From Symsagittifera roscoffensis (Eukaryota; Xenacoelomorpha; Acoela; Convolutidae): a DNA stretch of 64,000 nt. The notes beneath the pieces are model-generated. The model saw only the letters and a list, made by a program, of their open reading frames with translations. It was not told the origin of the DNA and made no database searches. The stretch spans positions 13,118,743 through 13,182,742 of the forward strand of contig NC_087065.1 in the NCBI RefSeq assembly GCF_963678635.1, in the 5' to 3' direction. Position 1 is the stretch's first letter, and each line of letters begins with the position of its first letter. The position numbers and the translations under genes are program-made. Below are positions 1 through 12,100 of this stretch, piece by piece.

Positions 1-56
1 TTGAGCATGATGCATGTTTTTTTAAAGCTCTTCTAAAAAACGCGTTCAATTTGCAG

Positions 57-440
57 ATTAATTAAGGAACCAGTGATTCCAAATTGCTTCAAAAGTTTGT
101 TGAAAACCGACGATGTTTCAGAGCTACTGAAAATGAGCCATGGATTTTTTGAAGTAAGAATCATTCAGTGAAGTTCGATTAATTCAGTCACTTCAGAGAA
201 ATACGATGATTTCTGTTTTGAGCAAGATACTAAAAAAACAATTTGGTAAAAACTTCACTTTAACTTTCTGCCAGTTTATCTAAACGTTCTTATTTAAATT
301 AAACATTTAAAACTAAAACTATTTTACTGAAGGTCACCTCTGGTATAGCGGCAAAGAACGATGAAGAAGAAAAGACCATTAAAGTTGTGTCGATTTCTGC
401 ATTGTCTTCTATAGTCTGCACGCAATTGCCTGCTTTCAAT
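57..440 (+). CDS. Two candidate exons of an unidentified gene
   Basis: Two stretches look like internal coding exons. The first (57-153) follows a TTTGCAG acceptor and ends at GAA|GTAAGA. The second (333-440) follows an ACTGAAG acceptor and could end at AAT|GTTAGA. Both are open in one frame and join in phase 0. The first begins LIKEPVIPNCFKSLLKTDD and the second VTSGIAAKNDEEEKTIKVVS. I do not recognise the family. The second donor is weak, no further exon was found to the right, and the gene may continue left of the window. They do not join directly to the helicase exon at 6136, whose start phase differs. Confidence 0.3.
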
Positions 441-2112
441 GTTAGAAAAAAAGATTGGCGAGTTATTGGGAGAATTGGGTGTCGATGCCATAAGTCAATT
501 TCATATTGCTGGTCGATTTCATATTGACGTCAGTTGATCTTTTAAGCTCTCCATGCTGCTGATTAAAAAGGGCATGTTTGTTAAAAGTGCATGTTTACTA
601 AAGTTTTTGACGGTTTGAAAAAGAATCATGATGGAAAATAGTAGGTTGTTATTTTTTTAAGTTTTCATTTGAGTTCAAATTGATTATATGTAATTTTTGA
701 TAAGTATTAAAAAATAGATATTTCAAAATCACCCTTTTTTAAAGTTTCTCTCACTAACAATGCTCTAAGTCCATAAGTACATCTAAGAAAATGTTTCTCA
801 GAATATGTTTCAAATGACCATTTTTGAAATTTTAGTTTTTTGTTAAATTTTGGAAAGCTTCTGCCGCTAACAGTTCTATAAGTCTAATAGAACTGTTAAT
901 AAAGTATCTTTTGAAGATGTTTTAAATACGTTTTGTCTCTATTGAAGAAACTAAAAATAAATGTCTTATTTTTACGCTTGCGATTGGCAAGCGTTATCAA
1001 ATCGGATTATAGATTTTTTTTCGGGTTAACAACTTGTTTAACAGAATAACTTGAATCACTTGGTCTCTAGGTTCATATTGACTTAAGTTTTTTAACTATT
1101 TGGCACACTTAGACAGCAAGTAACAAATGCATCTGAGACCAGAACCTGTTTTTTTTTCAAACGGGAAATATTCCGTTCCAAAAAAATTGTCGGCTTTTTA
1201 TTTGTCTGCTGATGTTTTTTTTTTAATATTTGTCTGCTGATGCTGGCTTAGTTACAACATCTTTAGATTTTTTCTGTTTGCAGTTTTCTTTGTAATTGCG
1301 TTGCATATTTCCATTGGAGTTGTTGTCTATGTTTTCATTTACTCATGCAGTTTGTAATTCTACTAGGCTTGACTTCGTATAGTTTCTTTTTTTTTTGCTT
1401 GAAAAAGTATTCGGCCCAAATGATTTCGGCTTATTTTTTATCGGCTTACTAGCTTAATTTTTGGTCGTTCGAGGGCAGCACATTTGTATGTTTTCCTTCA
1501 CTTCGACTCAGTGTAATTTTTTAACAATAATTATTACTCTTGCGATAAGCAATGGTATTGCAATCGGTTGTTAGTCTTTTTTCCCGTAAATATCCGTAAG
1601 GCAGAGATTTCGAAAATGTTACCCGTGTTTCACTGGATAGGTGAATGTAGTGGGTGCATGTTAGGCATGGGCCTTACGTGCCTGTTCAGCGCTCCGTTCA
1701 TAGTGTTTTTGTGCCGAAATTTTTTGGTATATTTTCGGCACTTGAGTATCGGCTTATTCCGTCGGCTTATTTTCAGATTTTTTTTGTTCAATTACTGCTT
1801 GCTTTTTGAAAGAATGGTTGAAGTCTTACAATATATTTTGGAAAAATCAAATCAACTTTCCAGGCTATTTTACTAAAAGTGAAACTTTTAAACGAAAAAA
1901 TCCAAAATTTTAAGTTTTTGTAATTTTTTCATAATTTTTTTTCAATTTGCTTAGCATATTTGGTTTAAACCTTTGATGCTGTTGATTGTTCAATCAGCTG
2001 TTTTTTTAAACGTTTTTTGGCGCAAATTTTCTTGTTTATTTTTCTGAAGTTTTCTACAACAATTGAAAATATCTGTTCTTCGCTTTTTAGTTCAATTTGT
2101 TTTGAAAGGTAG
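441..2112. repeat. AT-rich, gene-free stretch with repeat family B sequence
   Basis: No coding exon is seen. From about 970 the sequence matches another copy near 21268: a small hairpin (CTTGCGAT with GCAAGCG), then TTTTTTCGGGTTAACAAC. A further diverged start lies near 1540. Phrases such as TTTGTCTGCTGATG (repeated at about 1200 and 1225) recur near 42830 and 17030. It is the left part of a long dispersed element whose right end is near 3175. Confidence 0.5.
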
Positions 2113-3105
2113 TTGTTTCATTCGAAAAACGAGAAAGCAGCAAATCTGAATTTTTTGAAATCTTTTTTTTTTAAATAATTTCAATCAAAATTGCTAGACG
2201 AGTTTACCGTTTTGCAATGTCAAGTCGAGTTGCCGTCTGCTAAGTTTCCTGATGCATTTGTTGCGTTTCTCCAACTTTGGGTAGTTTCAACAAATTAATT
2301 AACTATTGAAACAATTTTTTCTGTTTTCTGTTCGCTAATGAAAAATATTTAATATTTTTTACTTTTTTTTGTCTAATTTGTATCGGTTTTCGGGCGGTGA
2401 TCCGTTTACAAGTGTTGTTTTTTGTAAGTTCAGGGAAGTGGACTTCAATTTTTTTTAAAATTTTTTAAAGCTTTTTTTTTCAGCTCAACAAGTGTCTGCT
2501 CAAAGATTGCCGGCTGTGTTTTCTCTTCGTAAATTTTGTTCCGCTGCTAATTTAATACTAATTTTTCTGGCACGTTAACCTAGAATGAACTTCTATCGAG
2601 ACGTAAGAACATTTTTTCATTTGAAAAACGAGAAATCAGCAAGTTTGAAATTTTTAAACAATTTTTTTTGAAAATTTTAATCAAAATTGCTGGATAATTT
2701 CACCGGTTTGCAATTTCAAGTCAAGTTGCTGTCTGCTAAGTTTCCTGATGCATTTGTTGCGTTTTTCCAATTTTGGGTAGTTTCAACAAAACAAGAAACT
2801 ATTGAAATAACTTTTGTTTCCTGTTCGCTAATGAAAGAAAAATGTATCATTCATTACTTACGTCTAGCTAATTTGTATCTGTTTGCGGATGGTGATCCGT
2901 TTTCAAGTGTTGTTTATTGTAGGTTTAGGGAAGTGGACTTCATTTAAAAAAAAATTAAATCAGATATTTTTTTCCAGCTCAATAGGCTTTTCCTCAAAGA
3001 TTACCGGCTGTGTTTTCTCTTCGTAAGTTTTGTTCCGCTGCTAGATTAATACTCAAAATTTTGGCATGTTTAACTAGAATGAGCTTCTATCGAGGCATAA
3101 GAAAA
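2113..3105. repeat. Tandem duplication of about 500 bp inside repeat family B
   Basis: Positions 2113-2610 and 2611-3105 are two diverged copies of one segment, each running from a GAAAAACGAGAAA motif to a TTCTATCGAG motif. Both contain TTTCCTGATGCATTTGTTGC. The second copy keeps an 86-codon open frame (2687-2947), which is broken in the first. No protein family is recognised, and I do not call it a gene. Confidence 0.65.
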
Positions 3106-3127
3106 TGCCTCGACTTATGTTTTTATG

Positions 3128-3175
3128 TTTGTTTTCAATCGCAAGTGGTGCGAAGCTCAGCTTAGCCTCTCTGTT
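3128..3175 (+). repeat. Right end of repeat family B
   Basis: ATCGCAAGTGGTGCGAAGCT runs into CAGCTT. The first part is the inverted counterpart of the CTTGCGAT at the left end of the family, and GAAGCTCAGCTT forms a small hairpin. The same end occurs in reverse near 55140 and 56533. Confidence 0.5.
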
Positions 3176-3777
3176 TTAATGTAAAAGTTAATTTTTTAAT
3201 ATACATTTAAAAACTGATGTTGTTATAGCGTTTTTGTTTTGAATTTTTCAGGTGACTCAATTTCATTTAATAACTCGTAATGTTGATTTTAGTTTGAAAA
3301 TGATTACTGCAAATAATTTGTCTACATAGTTTAGTGGTATTTTTTAAAATTTTATCGGGTCTTTTCTTTTTTGCTAGGATACGTCTTCTCGGGACTATTA
3401 ATTCTGCTGGAGCATTAGCTGACTATACTTTATAACTGGTCTTGCTATTTCTTTTTTTGTGATTTATGTATAATGTTTTCCTTTTCTGTATCAGAGAAAC
3501 TTTTAACGTTCCGATTGTTTCTGCTGTTTTTCGCTTTGTGAAAGAGTCATTGGTCTAATTTATAAGTTCCCTTAAATTTGAAATTTCATGACTTTTGTTC
3601 ATGAAACTAATAATTTGTCAAATACAGGCTTTTATGATCATTATCGTGCTTTGTAAATGATGTGAAGCTGTTGAAATTGTGTTCAGCTTTTGATATTTTG
3701 AAATAGTTAAAAATTAGCATACTACAAGCTTATGGATAACATGTATTGGAACTTCGGTCATTGTTTTTTTGTACTTA

Positions 3778-4311
3778 TTGTTCCGACTTTCGATACGAAA
3801 GTAACGGAATATTTGTGCTCGGGGTGGGTTTTTTTTTCTTCAGACAAATTTCGACTTTTTAACTAGCCATTTTTGACGGAATTTTTTATATCAATCGAAA
3901 GGTATTGTTGTCCTGAGCTCGAATTTGAAAAGATATTTCACCTGTGATCATTTTTTGTAAAGTTACAGGGGTTTAAAGATTGCCATTTTGGCCAATTTGG
4001 GACAATTAACGCGCGATATATTTCGCGTTATTAACGCGTAAGCGGAGAGTTAATCCATCTTAAAAATCGTTCCAAATTGGTTAAAAGAAGCCTTTTTGCC
4101 ATAATTGGTTTGTTACAAGGAGCGAAATCTATCCTTTTGTACTTTATATGGCGTGTGGGGGGATGATTTTTATTAAAAAAAAAATTCAAATTTTAGAATT
4201 TTTTTTTTCATTTTGTTTTATTTCATTGAATTTTTTAATGTTATTACTGCTCCATAAACCTTAAAAGGCAGTCGGAACATTCAGGGCTTCGCCCTGATAC
4301 GAGCAGTCTTG
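3778..4311 (+). mobile_element. 530-bp repeat family A, copy 1 (Helentron/HINE-like)
   Basis: Full-length copy. The left end is TGTTCCGAC followed by the hairpin ACTTTCGATACGAAAGT. The right end holds AGTCGGAACA, then the hairpin CAGGGCTTCGCCCTG, then ATACGAGCAGTCTTG. No open frame of note. Joined head-to-tail to the next copy with a single T between them. Confidence 0.8.
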
Positions 4312-4843
4312 TTGTTCCGACTTTCGATACGAAAGTAACGGAATATTTGTGCTCGGGGTGGGTTTTTTTTTCTTCAGACAAATTTCGACTTTTTAACTAG
4401 CCATTTTTGACGAAATTTTTTTATATCATTCGAAAGGTATTGTTGTCCTGAGCTCAAATTTGAAAAGATATTTCACCTGTGATCATTTTTCGTAAAGTTA
4501 CGGGGGTTTAAAGATTGCAATTTTGGCCAATTTGGGACAATTAACGCGCGATATATTTTGCGCTATTAACGCGTAAGCGGAGAGTTAATCCGTCTTAGAA
4601 ATTGTTCCAAATTGGTTAAAAGAAGCTTATTTGCCATAATTGGTTTGTTACAAGGAGCGAAATCTATCCTTTTGTACTTTATATGGTGTGGGGGGATGTT
4701 TTTCATAAAAAATTTCAAATTTAAAAAAAAAAAGTTTTTTTCATTTTTTTTATTTCATTGAATTTTTAAATACTATTACTGCTCCATAAACCTTAAAAGG
4801 CAGTCGGAACATTCAGGGCTTCGCCCTGTTACGAGCAGTCTTG
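4312..4843 (+). mobile_element. 530-bp repeat family A, copy 2
   Basis: Directly follows copy 1 in the same direction, so the two form a tandem dimer. Ends in CAGTCTTG and is followed by TATAATTT. The dimer as a whole sits between ..TTAT and T.., as expected for insertion between two T residues. Confidence 0.8.
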
Positions 4844-4947
4844 TATAATTTAAAAATCACGTTTATTTTGCTTACGCTCAACGAAAAATATGTTGCATGC
4901 TTAAAATGTTATTTGTAAAACAGATTTTTTTGTTTCAAGTTTAATTA

Positions 4948-5483
4948 TTGTTCCGACTTTCGATACGAAAGTAACGGAATATTTGTGCTCGGGGTGGGTT
5001 TTTTTTTCTTCAGACAAATTTCGACTTTTTAACTAGCCATTTTTGACGGAATTTTTTTATATCATTCGAAAGGTATTGTTGTCTTGAGCTCAAATTTGAA
5101 AAGATATTTCACCTGTGATCATTTTTCGTAAATTTACGGGGGTTTAAAGATTACCATTTTGGTCAATTTGGGACAATTAACGCGCGATATATTGCGCGCT
5201 AATAACGCGTAAGCAGAGATTTAATCCGTCTTAGAAATTGTTCCAAATTGGTTAAAAGAAGCTTGTTTGCCATAATTGGTTTGTTACAAGGAGCGAAATC
5301 TATCCTTTTGTACTTTATATGGCGTGTGGGGGGATGATTTTCATAAAAAGTTTTAAATTTTAGAAAAAATTTTTTTTTTTCATTTTGTTTTATTTCATTG
5401 AATTTTTAAATGTTATTACTGCTCCATAAACCTTAAAGGGCAGTCGGAACATTCAGGGCTTTGCCCTGATACGAGCAGTCTTG
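4948..5483 (+). mobile_element. 530-bp repeat family A, copy 3
   Basis: Full-length copy with the same hairpins at both ends, about 100 bp after the tandem pair. Flanks ..AATTAT and TTTTATT again fit insertion at TT. Confidence 0.8.
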
Positions 5484-6135
5484 TTTTATTATGATTTGGG
5501 TTTTTAGGAAAGATCTTCAGTTTTTGACTGGGGACCAAAAAATGGAAACCACGCTAAGTTTTCAAATTAGTTCTGTACGCAGCGTATGTTTCATACAAAT
5601 CATTTAAAATGTTTTATCAAAAGCATCGTTACACGGAATCCATTTTTTTCTTCTCAAACCCTATCTAGCCATAATCCTGAGTTGCCAAAAAGGATTAATT
5701 ATCCATTCAGACTTGAATGTCTACAATCACTTCTAAATAAATAGTTGCACTTTTAAATAAATATTTAACCAATCCTTGAATAATGCCGCGCATATCTCAA
5801 TAGTTGACTTTCAAAATGTGGGTTCATATTTGAATTGCATAAAGTTTCATAAAATGATCTGTCGCTGTGTTTTGGGCAATTTGGGGAGTTAATTGCGAAG
5901 CCTAGGTGTGTAACTTGTGAATTTGCAGATTCGGTGGTTTTAAACCAGTGAGTTTAGGTCTCACCGAATCCGTAACGGCAGCTAAATCCTTTGAAGTTTT
6001 GTTGGTTGCGCATTCCGTGACCAAACTATTCAAACTTAGAAGCACTGAAACTGCGAAATCCGTGATGTATTGTAGCCAATATGAGTAACCTTTTTCTAAC
6101 CCATCATTTGCCAATGAAAAGAGAATATTTTTTAG
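5484..6135. other. No gene seen before the helicase exon
   Basis: AT-rich sequence without a convincing exon. The missing 5' exon(s) of the helicase may lie here or further left; no ATG-bearing exon could be chosen with confidence. Confidence 0.4.
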
Positions 6136-9100
6136 GAGTCAGAGAGAATTCTCATGGAAGAGACCATCAAAAGGCGACAAAAACAATAACAACGATGACA
6201 AGAGAAACAGCGCCAGCGATGCTAAGTATAGTTGGACGAGTCACTATAGGCAAAACAGCAGCAAGTCGTTTTCAGAAGCCAGTAAACCGGTGGCAGGTAA
6301 TGCGGATGATCTGGAAAACTCACAGACATTGGGACCTTCAGGATTCAGTTCCAGCCAAGGTTCTTCAGCTCGATTGAAAACTGCTGGGGAAGGAGCGATG
6401 AAGCGAGAAAGCAAGCCACCTCAAAATCAAAATGAAGCGTATCTGCACGCCACTGGCCAATATCCTGGACGGAAAGAGCCCACAACTTCCCTTCAAAGCA
6501 CCCCTCTAAATGCAGGGACAACAGTGAAACCGACTGCCAGTGATAGTCATGCTGGCGCTACGGTATCAACACCTGCGATCAATGCATCTCAAGTCCCTCA
6601 GAACACAAACAAAACTTATTTCCGAGAAGGCGCCACACCACTTACAAACGCCCATAGTTCGAGTAGCCCCCAGAAGCAAGAATCAGATTTGACGAAACAA
6701 GTGAACACTATAATGGCATCAATGCATTCCCAACAAGAATTCCTTAAGCAGCAGCATCAGCAACAGCAGATGCTAATTCATCAGGCAATGATGATGAATC
6801 AAAGACCGCCAAATTACCCCTCAAATATGATATCTCAGAATCCATGGCAACAAGTACCACCGTTTAATCCAGGAATGATCAACCCGTTTGCTCCAATCCA
6901 GTTGGCCACTATACAGCAACAACAACAGAAAGAAGAACAAATACTACTACAACAACAACAGCAGCAGCATCAACAACAATATCAACTCCAGATGCTCTTA
7001 ATGGCGCAGAATGCAGCTACAGTCCAGGGCGCCATGAACACGAACATCAATCCGAATCCACCGATGATACCAAATTATGGGCAACCTGGATTGCTACCTC
7101 TGCAACAGGGAAACAGTATGCATACTAATATAATTCAGCCGCAAGCTGTCAGTCAACAACCACCCCTGGTTAATTCTTCTGGTGTCAATCCAATTCATTA
7201 TCAACAAAACATTCATGCAAACTCGTCAAATGGAAACATGGTTGTCCCAAACACAACAGACTTGTTCTATCGGGATTTGGAGGAACAGGGAAGAACCAGT
7301 TATTACAGACTCAAAATCGTTAAGGATGAGGTTCGAACCCCATTCTACTCATTAGCATGGGACATACCTCTTCTGGTTCTGAGCAAAAGCGGAATGGGAA
7401 AAATTAGACAGTGGAACTTTTCGTTGCGCTGCAGGAAAGAAGTTTACTTGAAGGAAATCACACTCGATCAAATGGAAAGAACTGAGTTCAAATTATCCCA
7501 AATCTCAGCTCATCATCGCACAGATGTTGTAGCTGTAGATGCTTTACTTCATGAGGGATGTCTGAATTGGAAAGATACAAATGGGAAAAAAGTTACTTTC
7601 GCTGTTGTGCAGGTTGAATACAATCCTCCAGCTAATTCAGGAAAAGAGCAAAAAGTAGAAGTTTGTATACAGTTTCATTTATCCAACGAAACTGTTTTTG
7701 AGAAATATATTCAAGTCGTTAAAGTGCCTGAAGGATTTGCCGGGCAGAGTTACGAACGAGAGTCCATCGAAACTTACTCAGCTCCCCACATGGGAGTAAA
7801 GAAGCGCAGGGTCGTGACTTCTGACTATCGTATGGACAACTGGACAAAAAATTTAGAAGACAGGTACAAACTGCGTCCAGATTGTTCCGAGCTCGGACCA
7901 CCGGATGTGCGAGAAATGAGAAAAGAGTCTTACAAGGGTGATATGCACAGAGCTCTCTTCTTGGAGGAAATGGCCCAGACAAGTGCCCTTGATGACATCT
8001 CGTTCCAAGCTAATGTCGACTTTGTCACTGCATATCCGAACGGAGACAATAAGTACATCAAAGCCAACAAGAAGACTCTTTTTGCAATTTGCAAATGTCC
8101 GTTTACGGTAACTGAGAACTCCATCAGAGGCGAAGCTCTGAATGATGTAGCTGCATACGTAATTCTGTCTCGCAGGGGGGACTGGGACAGGTCTGACGTC
8201 TCAATCAACTGCATTTCTGGCAAAATTGTGAATAGATTCTTCCGAGCTGAGACAGAGACGTACTCTATTTATGACTTGAGAAGAGAGGTGCGGAATTACT
8301 ATTTGGTTGCTCAACTGAACAAAGAAGAGATCACTTCTCTCAGGTACGAAGAAGGACGCAGTGAATACATGTATGTTGAGTTGCTCCTCAACAGAAAACT
8401 TTTCCTGCATTGTCATTATTCCATAGATCAAATTGCAGATGTGTCCCCGTTGGTGCCTGACGCATTCGAACTCAGTTACAGCCAGAAACCTCCATGGTAT
8501 GTGCCTACGTTGGATCTTCTGGAAGAGCACGAACAAATTGCGTTGATCAATCAGAATAAAGTTAACATTATGCAATGCGAGCAAGACTGGAGGCGACAAT
8601 ACAAATGCAAGAATGCAAGTTGTTTGAGGAGGACTCCCGCGGAGCACCAAAAAGTCCAAAATTATCAAAATCAGTTCAGAGAGCGATACTTTCTCTCGGA
8701 TTTGAACTACAAGCAACAAGAGGCCTGCGAAGCATGTTGGTTCAATGACACTACAAAGAGCAAGTCCTACCCGCCCATACTTATCAGTGGGCCATTCGGC
8801 ACTGGCAAAACATACACGATCGCTCATGCCACTACTAAAATAGTAAAAGACTTCTACTCTTGTAGAATTCTTATCTGCATTGTGTCGAGAAACACAGGCA
8901 ACGCGTATCATCGTCAGCTCGTTGAATCCAATCTCGGCGACAAATGCATTCGCCTGTTTTCAGAAGATGACGATTTGAGCTCGGTCGATCGGGATTTGCT
9001 GAAATACTCCAACTGTTCTGGTGGAACGCTGCCGAAGTTCAGAGATCCGAGAAGAGAAGAAATCGAGAACAAAAATGTAGTCATAGTTACCTTGTCGGCT

Positions 9101-12100
9101 ACGATGCTTCTACATAAGTTGAACTTTGATGTGGATCACTTCAGTCACGTGTTCATAGACGAAGCTGCTCAGGTAGCCGAATTCTTCCTAGTGCCTGTGT
9201 TAGCTTTTGCGTCGACCAGAAACAAGCTGTGCATGACTGGTGATGTGATGCAATTGAATCCATTTCTGTTCAGCAGAGCTCTATCCGATTCCTTCTGCCA
9301 CTCAATTGTGCAGAGGTTCTCCCAAATGGTGTACAACAAACGCTGTGGGTTCCGATTTGACCTGGACGTGAACTACAGATCTCACGTGGAGATCCTCAAG
9401 TTCGCCTATGGACACTTCTACCATATGATGTACAATGACCAGAGCGAGACCAAATCGGAACAATCGATTCCAGGTAATGCAAATTACCTCAAAGCAATAA
9501 AACGGTCACTGGTCTAATATGGGCTTCTGGGGCATTCACCCAAGTATAAGTTGAGATTGTATTGTGATTTCCGAAGCATTTTTTAAACTTATTTTTAAAC
9601 GAAAAATTGTGACCAGCAAAAACTTGTGAGCATTTTTGGTGCCAGATATTCATTCTGGCACCAAAAATGGTTCGGGAGACTCTCGCTAAACCTGTAACAA
9701 AAGTCTTTTGAAATTGAAGAAAAAAAGCAAAGTATTTGGTTCTCTTATGCGTTGCTGCACGTGGCTATGAACTCCATACGAAAGTTTTTTATTATCTCTT
9801 GTATAGATTCTTCTACCAATTCCCCGCCAGATAAAAAAATATATAGTTTCAACGGTGTTATTGTAAATGTGTATAGGAATCAACCACCCCCTGCAGTTCT
9901 GGGGCGTGCCGGGGAGCAGAGTGAGTGTCCACCCGAAAGTGGCCTCTCCCTGCAACTGGGCAGAGGCGAACCAGGTCGCCTCACTGGTACGTAGTATTCT
10001 GCTGGCCAATGTAGATGCCCCCTGGCTCAAGACACAGGGCATAGGAATCGTCACGTGCTACGAGGGCCAAGTGAAGGCAAGTCACGACATACTTTGCATT
10101 AGACAATTCTTGATCAATCCTTCTATGAGTTGGGTTTTTTACACTCTTGTTTGTTGCATAGATATGCCGACTAATCAGTGGCGTGCGCAGAAATTTTTCT
10201 AGGGGGGGGGGGGGGGCGGTTGATTTTTCGAGCTCTCCCAAAATAGTATAATGACCCTATTTTGTTGAAAAATCTTCTGCGCACGCCACTGATGTCATAA
10301 AGTTATACCAAAGGGGGACCCTTTGGAAAAATTTGGCAACCAGAATTGAGGGGGGGGGGGGCAATATCGATTCGATCAAACAATCTGAACGAGTTTAATT
10401 GAGATAATACCGCGCATTGGATCTCATAAACTTCTTTTAAATCATAACAAGACTGCTCGTATCAGGGCGAAGCCCTGAATGTTCCGACTGCCTATTAAGG
10501 TTTATGGAGCAGTAATAACATTACAAAATTAAAAGTAATAAAACAAAATGAAATTTTTTTTTAAATTTGAATTTTTTTTTAAAAATTATCCCCCCACACG
10601 CCATATAAAGTACAAAAGGATAAGTTTCGCTACTTGTAACAAATCAATTATGGCAAATAAGCTTCGTTAAACCAATTTGGAACAATTTATAAGACGGATT
10701 AACTCTCCGCTTACGCGTTAATAGCGCGAAATATATCGCGCGTTAATTGTCCCAAATTGACCAAAATGGCAATCTTTAAACCCCCATAACTTTACGAAAA
10801 ATGATCACAGGTGAAATATCTTTTCAAATTTGAGCTCAGGACAACAATAACTTTCGAATGCTATAAAAAACCTCCGTCAAAAATGGCTAGTTAAAAAGTC
10901 GAAATTTGTCTGAAGAAAAAAAAAACCCACCCCGAGCACAAATATTCCGTTACTTTCGTATCGAAAGTCGGAACAACAAGACTGCTCGTATCAGGGCGAA
11001 GCCTTGAATGTTCCGACTGCCTTTTAAGGTTTATTGAGCAGCAGTAATAGCATAAAAAAATTGAATGAAATAAAATAAAATGAAAATTTTTTTTCTAAAA
11101 TTTGAAATTTTTTATGAAAATCATCCCCCACACGCCATATAGAGTACAAAAAGAGAGATTTTGTTCCTTGTAACAAATCAATTATGGCAAAATAGCTTCG
11201 TTCAACCAATTTGGAACGATTTATAAGACGGATTAACTCTCCGCTTACGCGTTAATAGCGCGAATTATATCGCGCGTTAATTGTCCCAAATTGGCCAAAA
11301 TGGCAATCTTTAACCCCCCGTAACTCTACGAAAAACGATCACAGATAAAATATCTTTTCAAATTTAAGCTCAGGACAACAATACCTTTTGAATGGTATAA
11401 AAAAATTCCGTCAAAAATGGCTAGTTAAAAAGTCGAAATTTGTCTGAAGAAAAAAAAACCCACCCCGAGCACAAATATTCCGTTACTTTCGTATCGAAAA
11501 TCGGAACAACAAGACTGCTCGTATATCAGTGAAAAGCCCTGAATGTTCCAACTGTCCCTTAATCCATATCGAATAATTTTTGGGAAAAGAAAATATTGAA
11601 ACCTATAAATTTTGAATGGTATAAAAAAATTCCGTCAAAAATGGCTAGTTAAAAAGTCGAAATTTGTCTGAAGAAAAAAAAACCCACCCCGAGCACAAAT
11701 ATTCCGTTACTTTCGTATCGAAAATCGGAACAACAAGACTGCTCGTATATCAGTGAAAAGCCCTGAATGTTCCAACTGTCCCTTAATCCATATCGAATAA
11801 TTTTTGGGAAAAGAAAATATTGAAACCTATAAATTTTGGACAAAATCAAAGTGTAAAATTTTGAGTCCTACGAAATTAATACGACTAATTAGCTAGCCTC
11901 AATTCTATTTGGAACGATTTTGTTGTGCGGCCTAATTCGCCACGCATAAATAATTTGCGTTATGCTCTCAGCATTATGAATAAACTCTTCAAAGCGCGCA
12001 TAATTTAGTCCAGAACATGGACAATTTGGCAATTTTCAAACCCCCAAAACTCAGCAAAAAATGATCGGAGGCTTAATATCTTTTTAAATTTGAACTCAAG

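Noticed and set aside
3778-5483. Classic Helitron (TC...CTRR) or classic MITE
   Set aside because: Ends are TGTT...CTTG, not TC...CTRR, and inverted repeats are subterminal and asymmetric, so neither fits; Helentron-like is closer.
8201-8911. 236-codon open frame on the minus strand
   Set aside because: Antisense to conserved helicase exon 1; the plus strand carries the helicase motifs.
11649-11849. Short minus-strand open frame
   Set aside because: Sits within the 224-bp duplicated repeat and recurs with the repeat, not with a gene.
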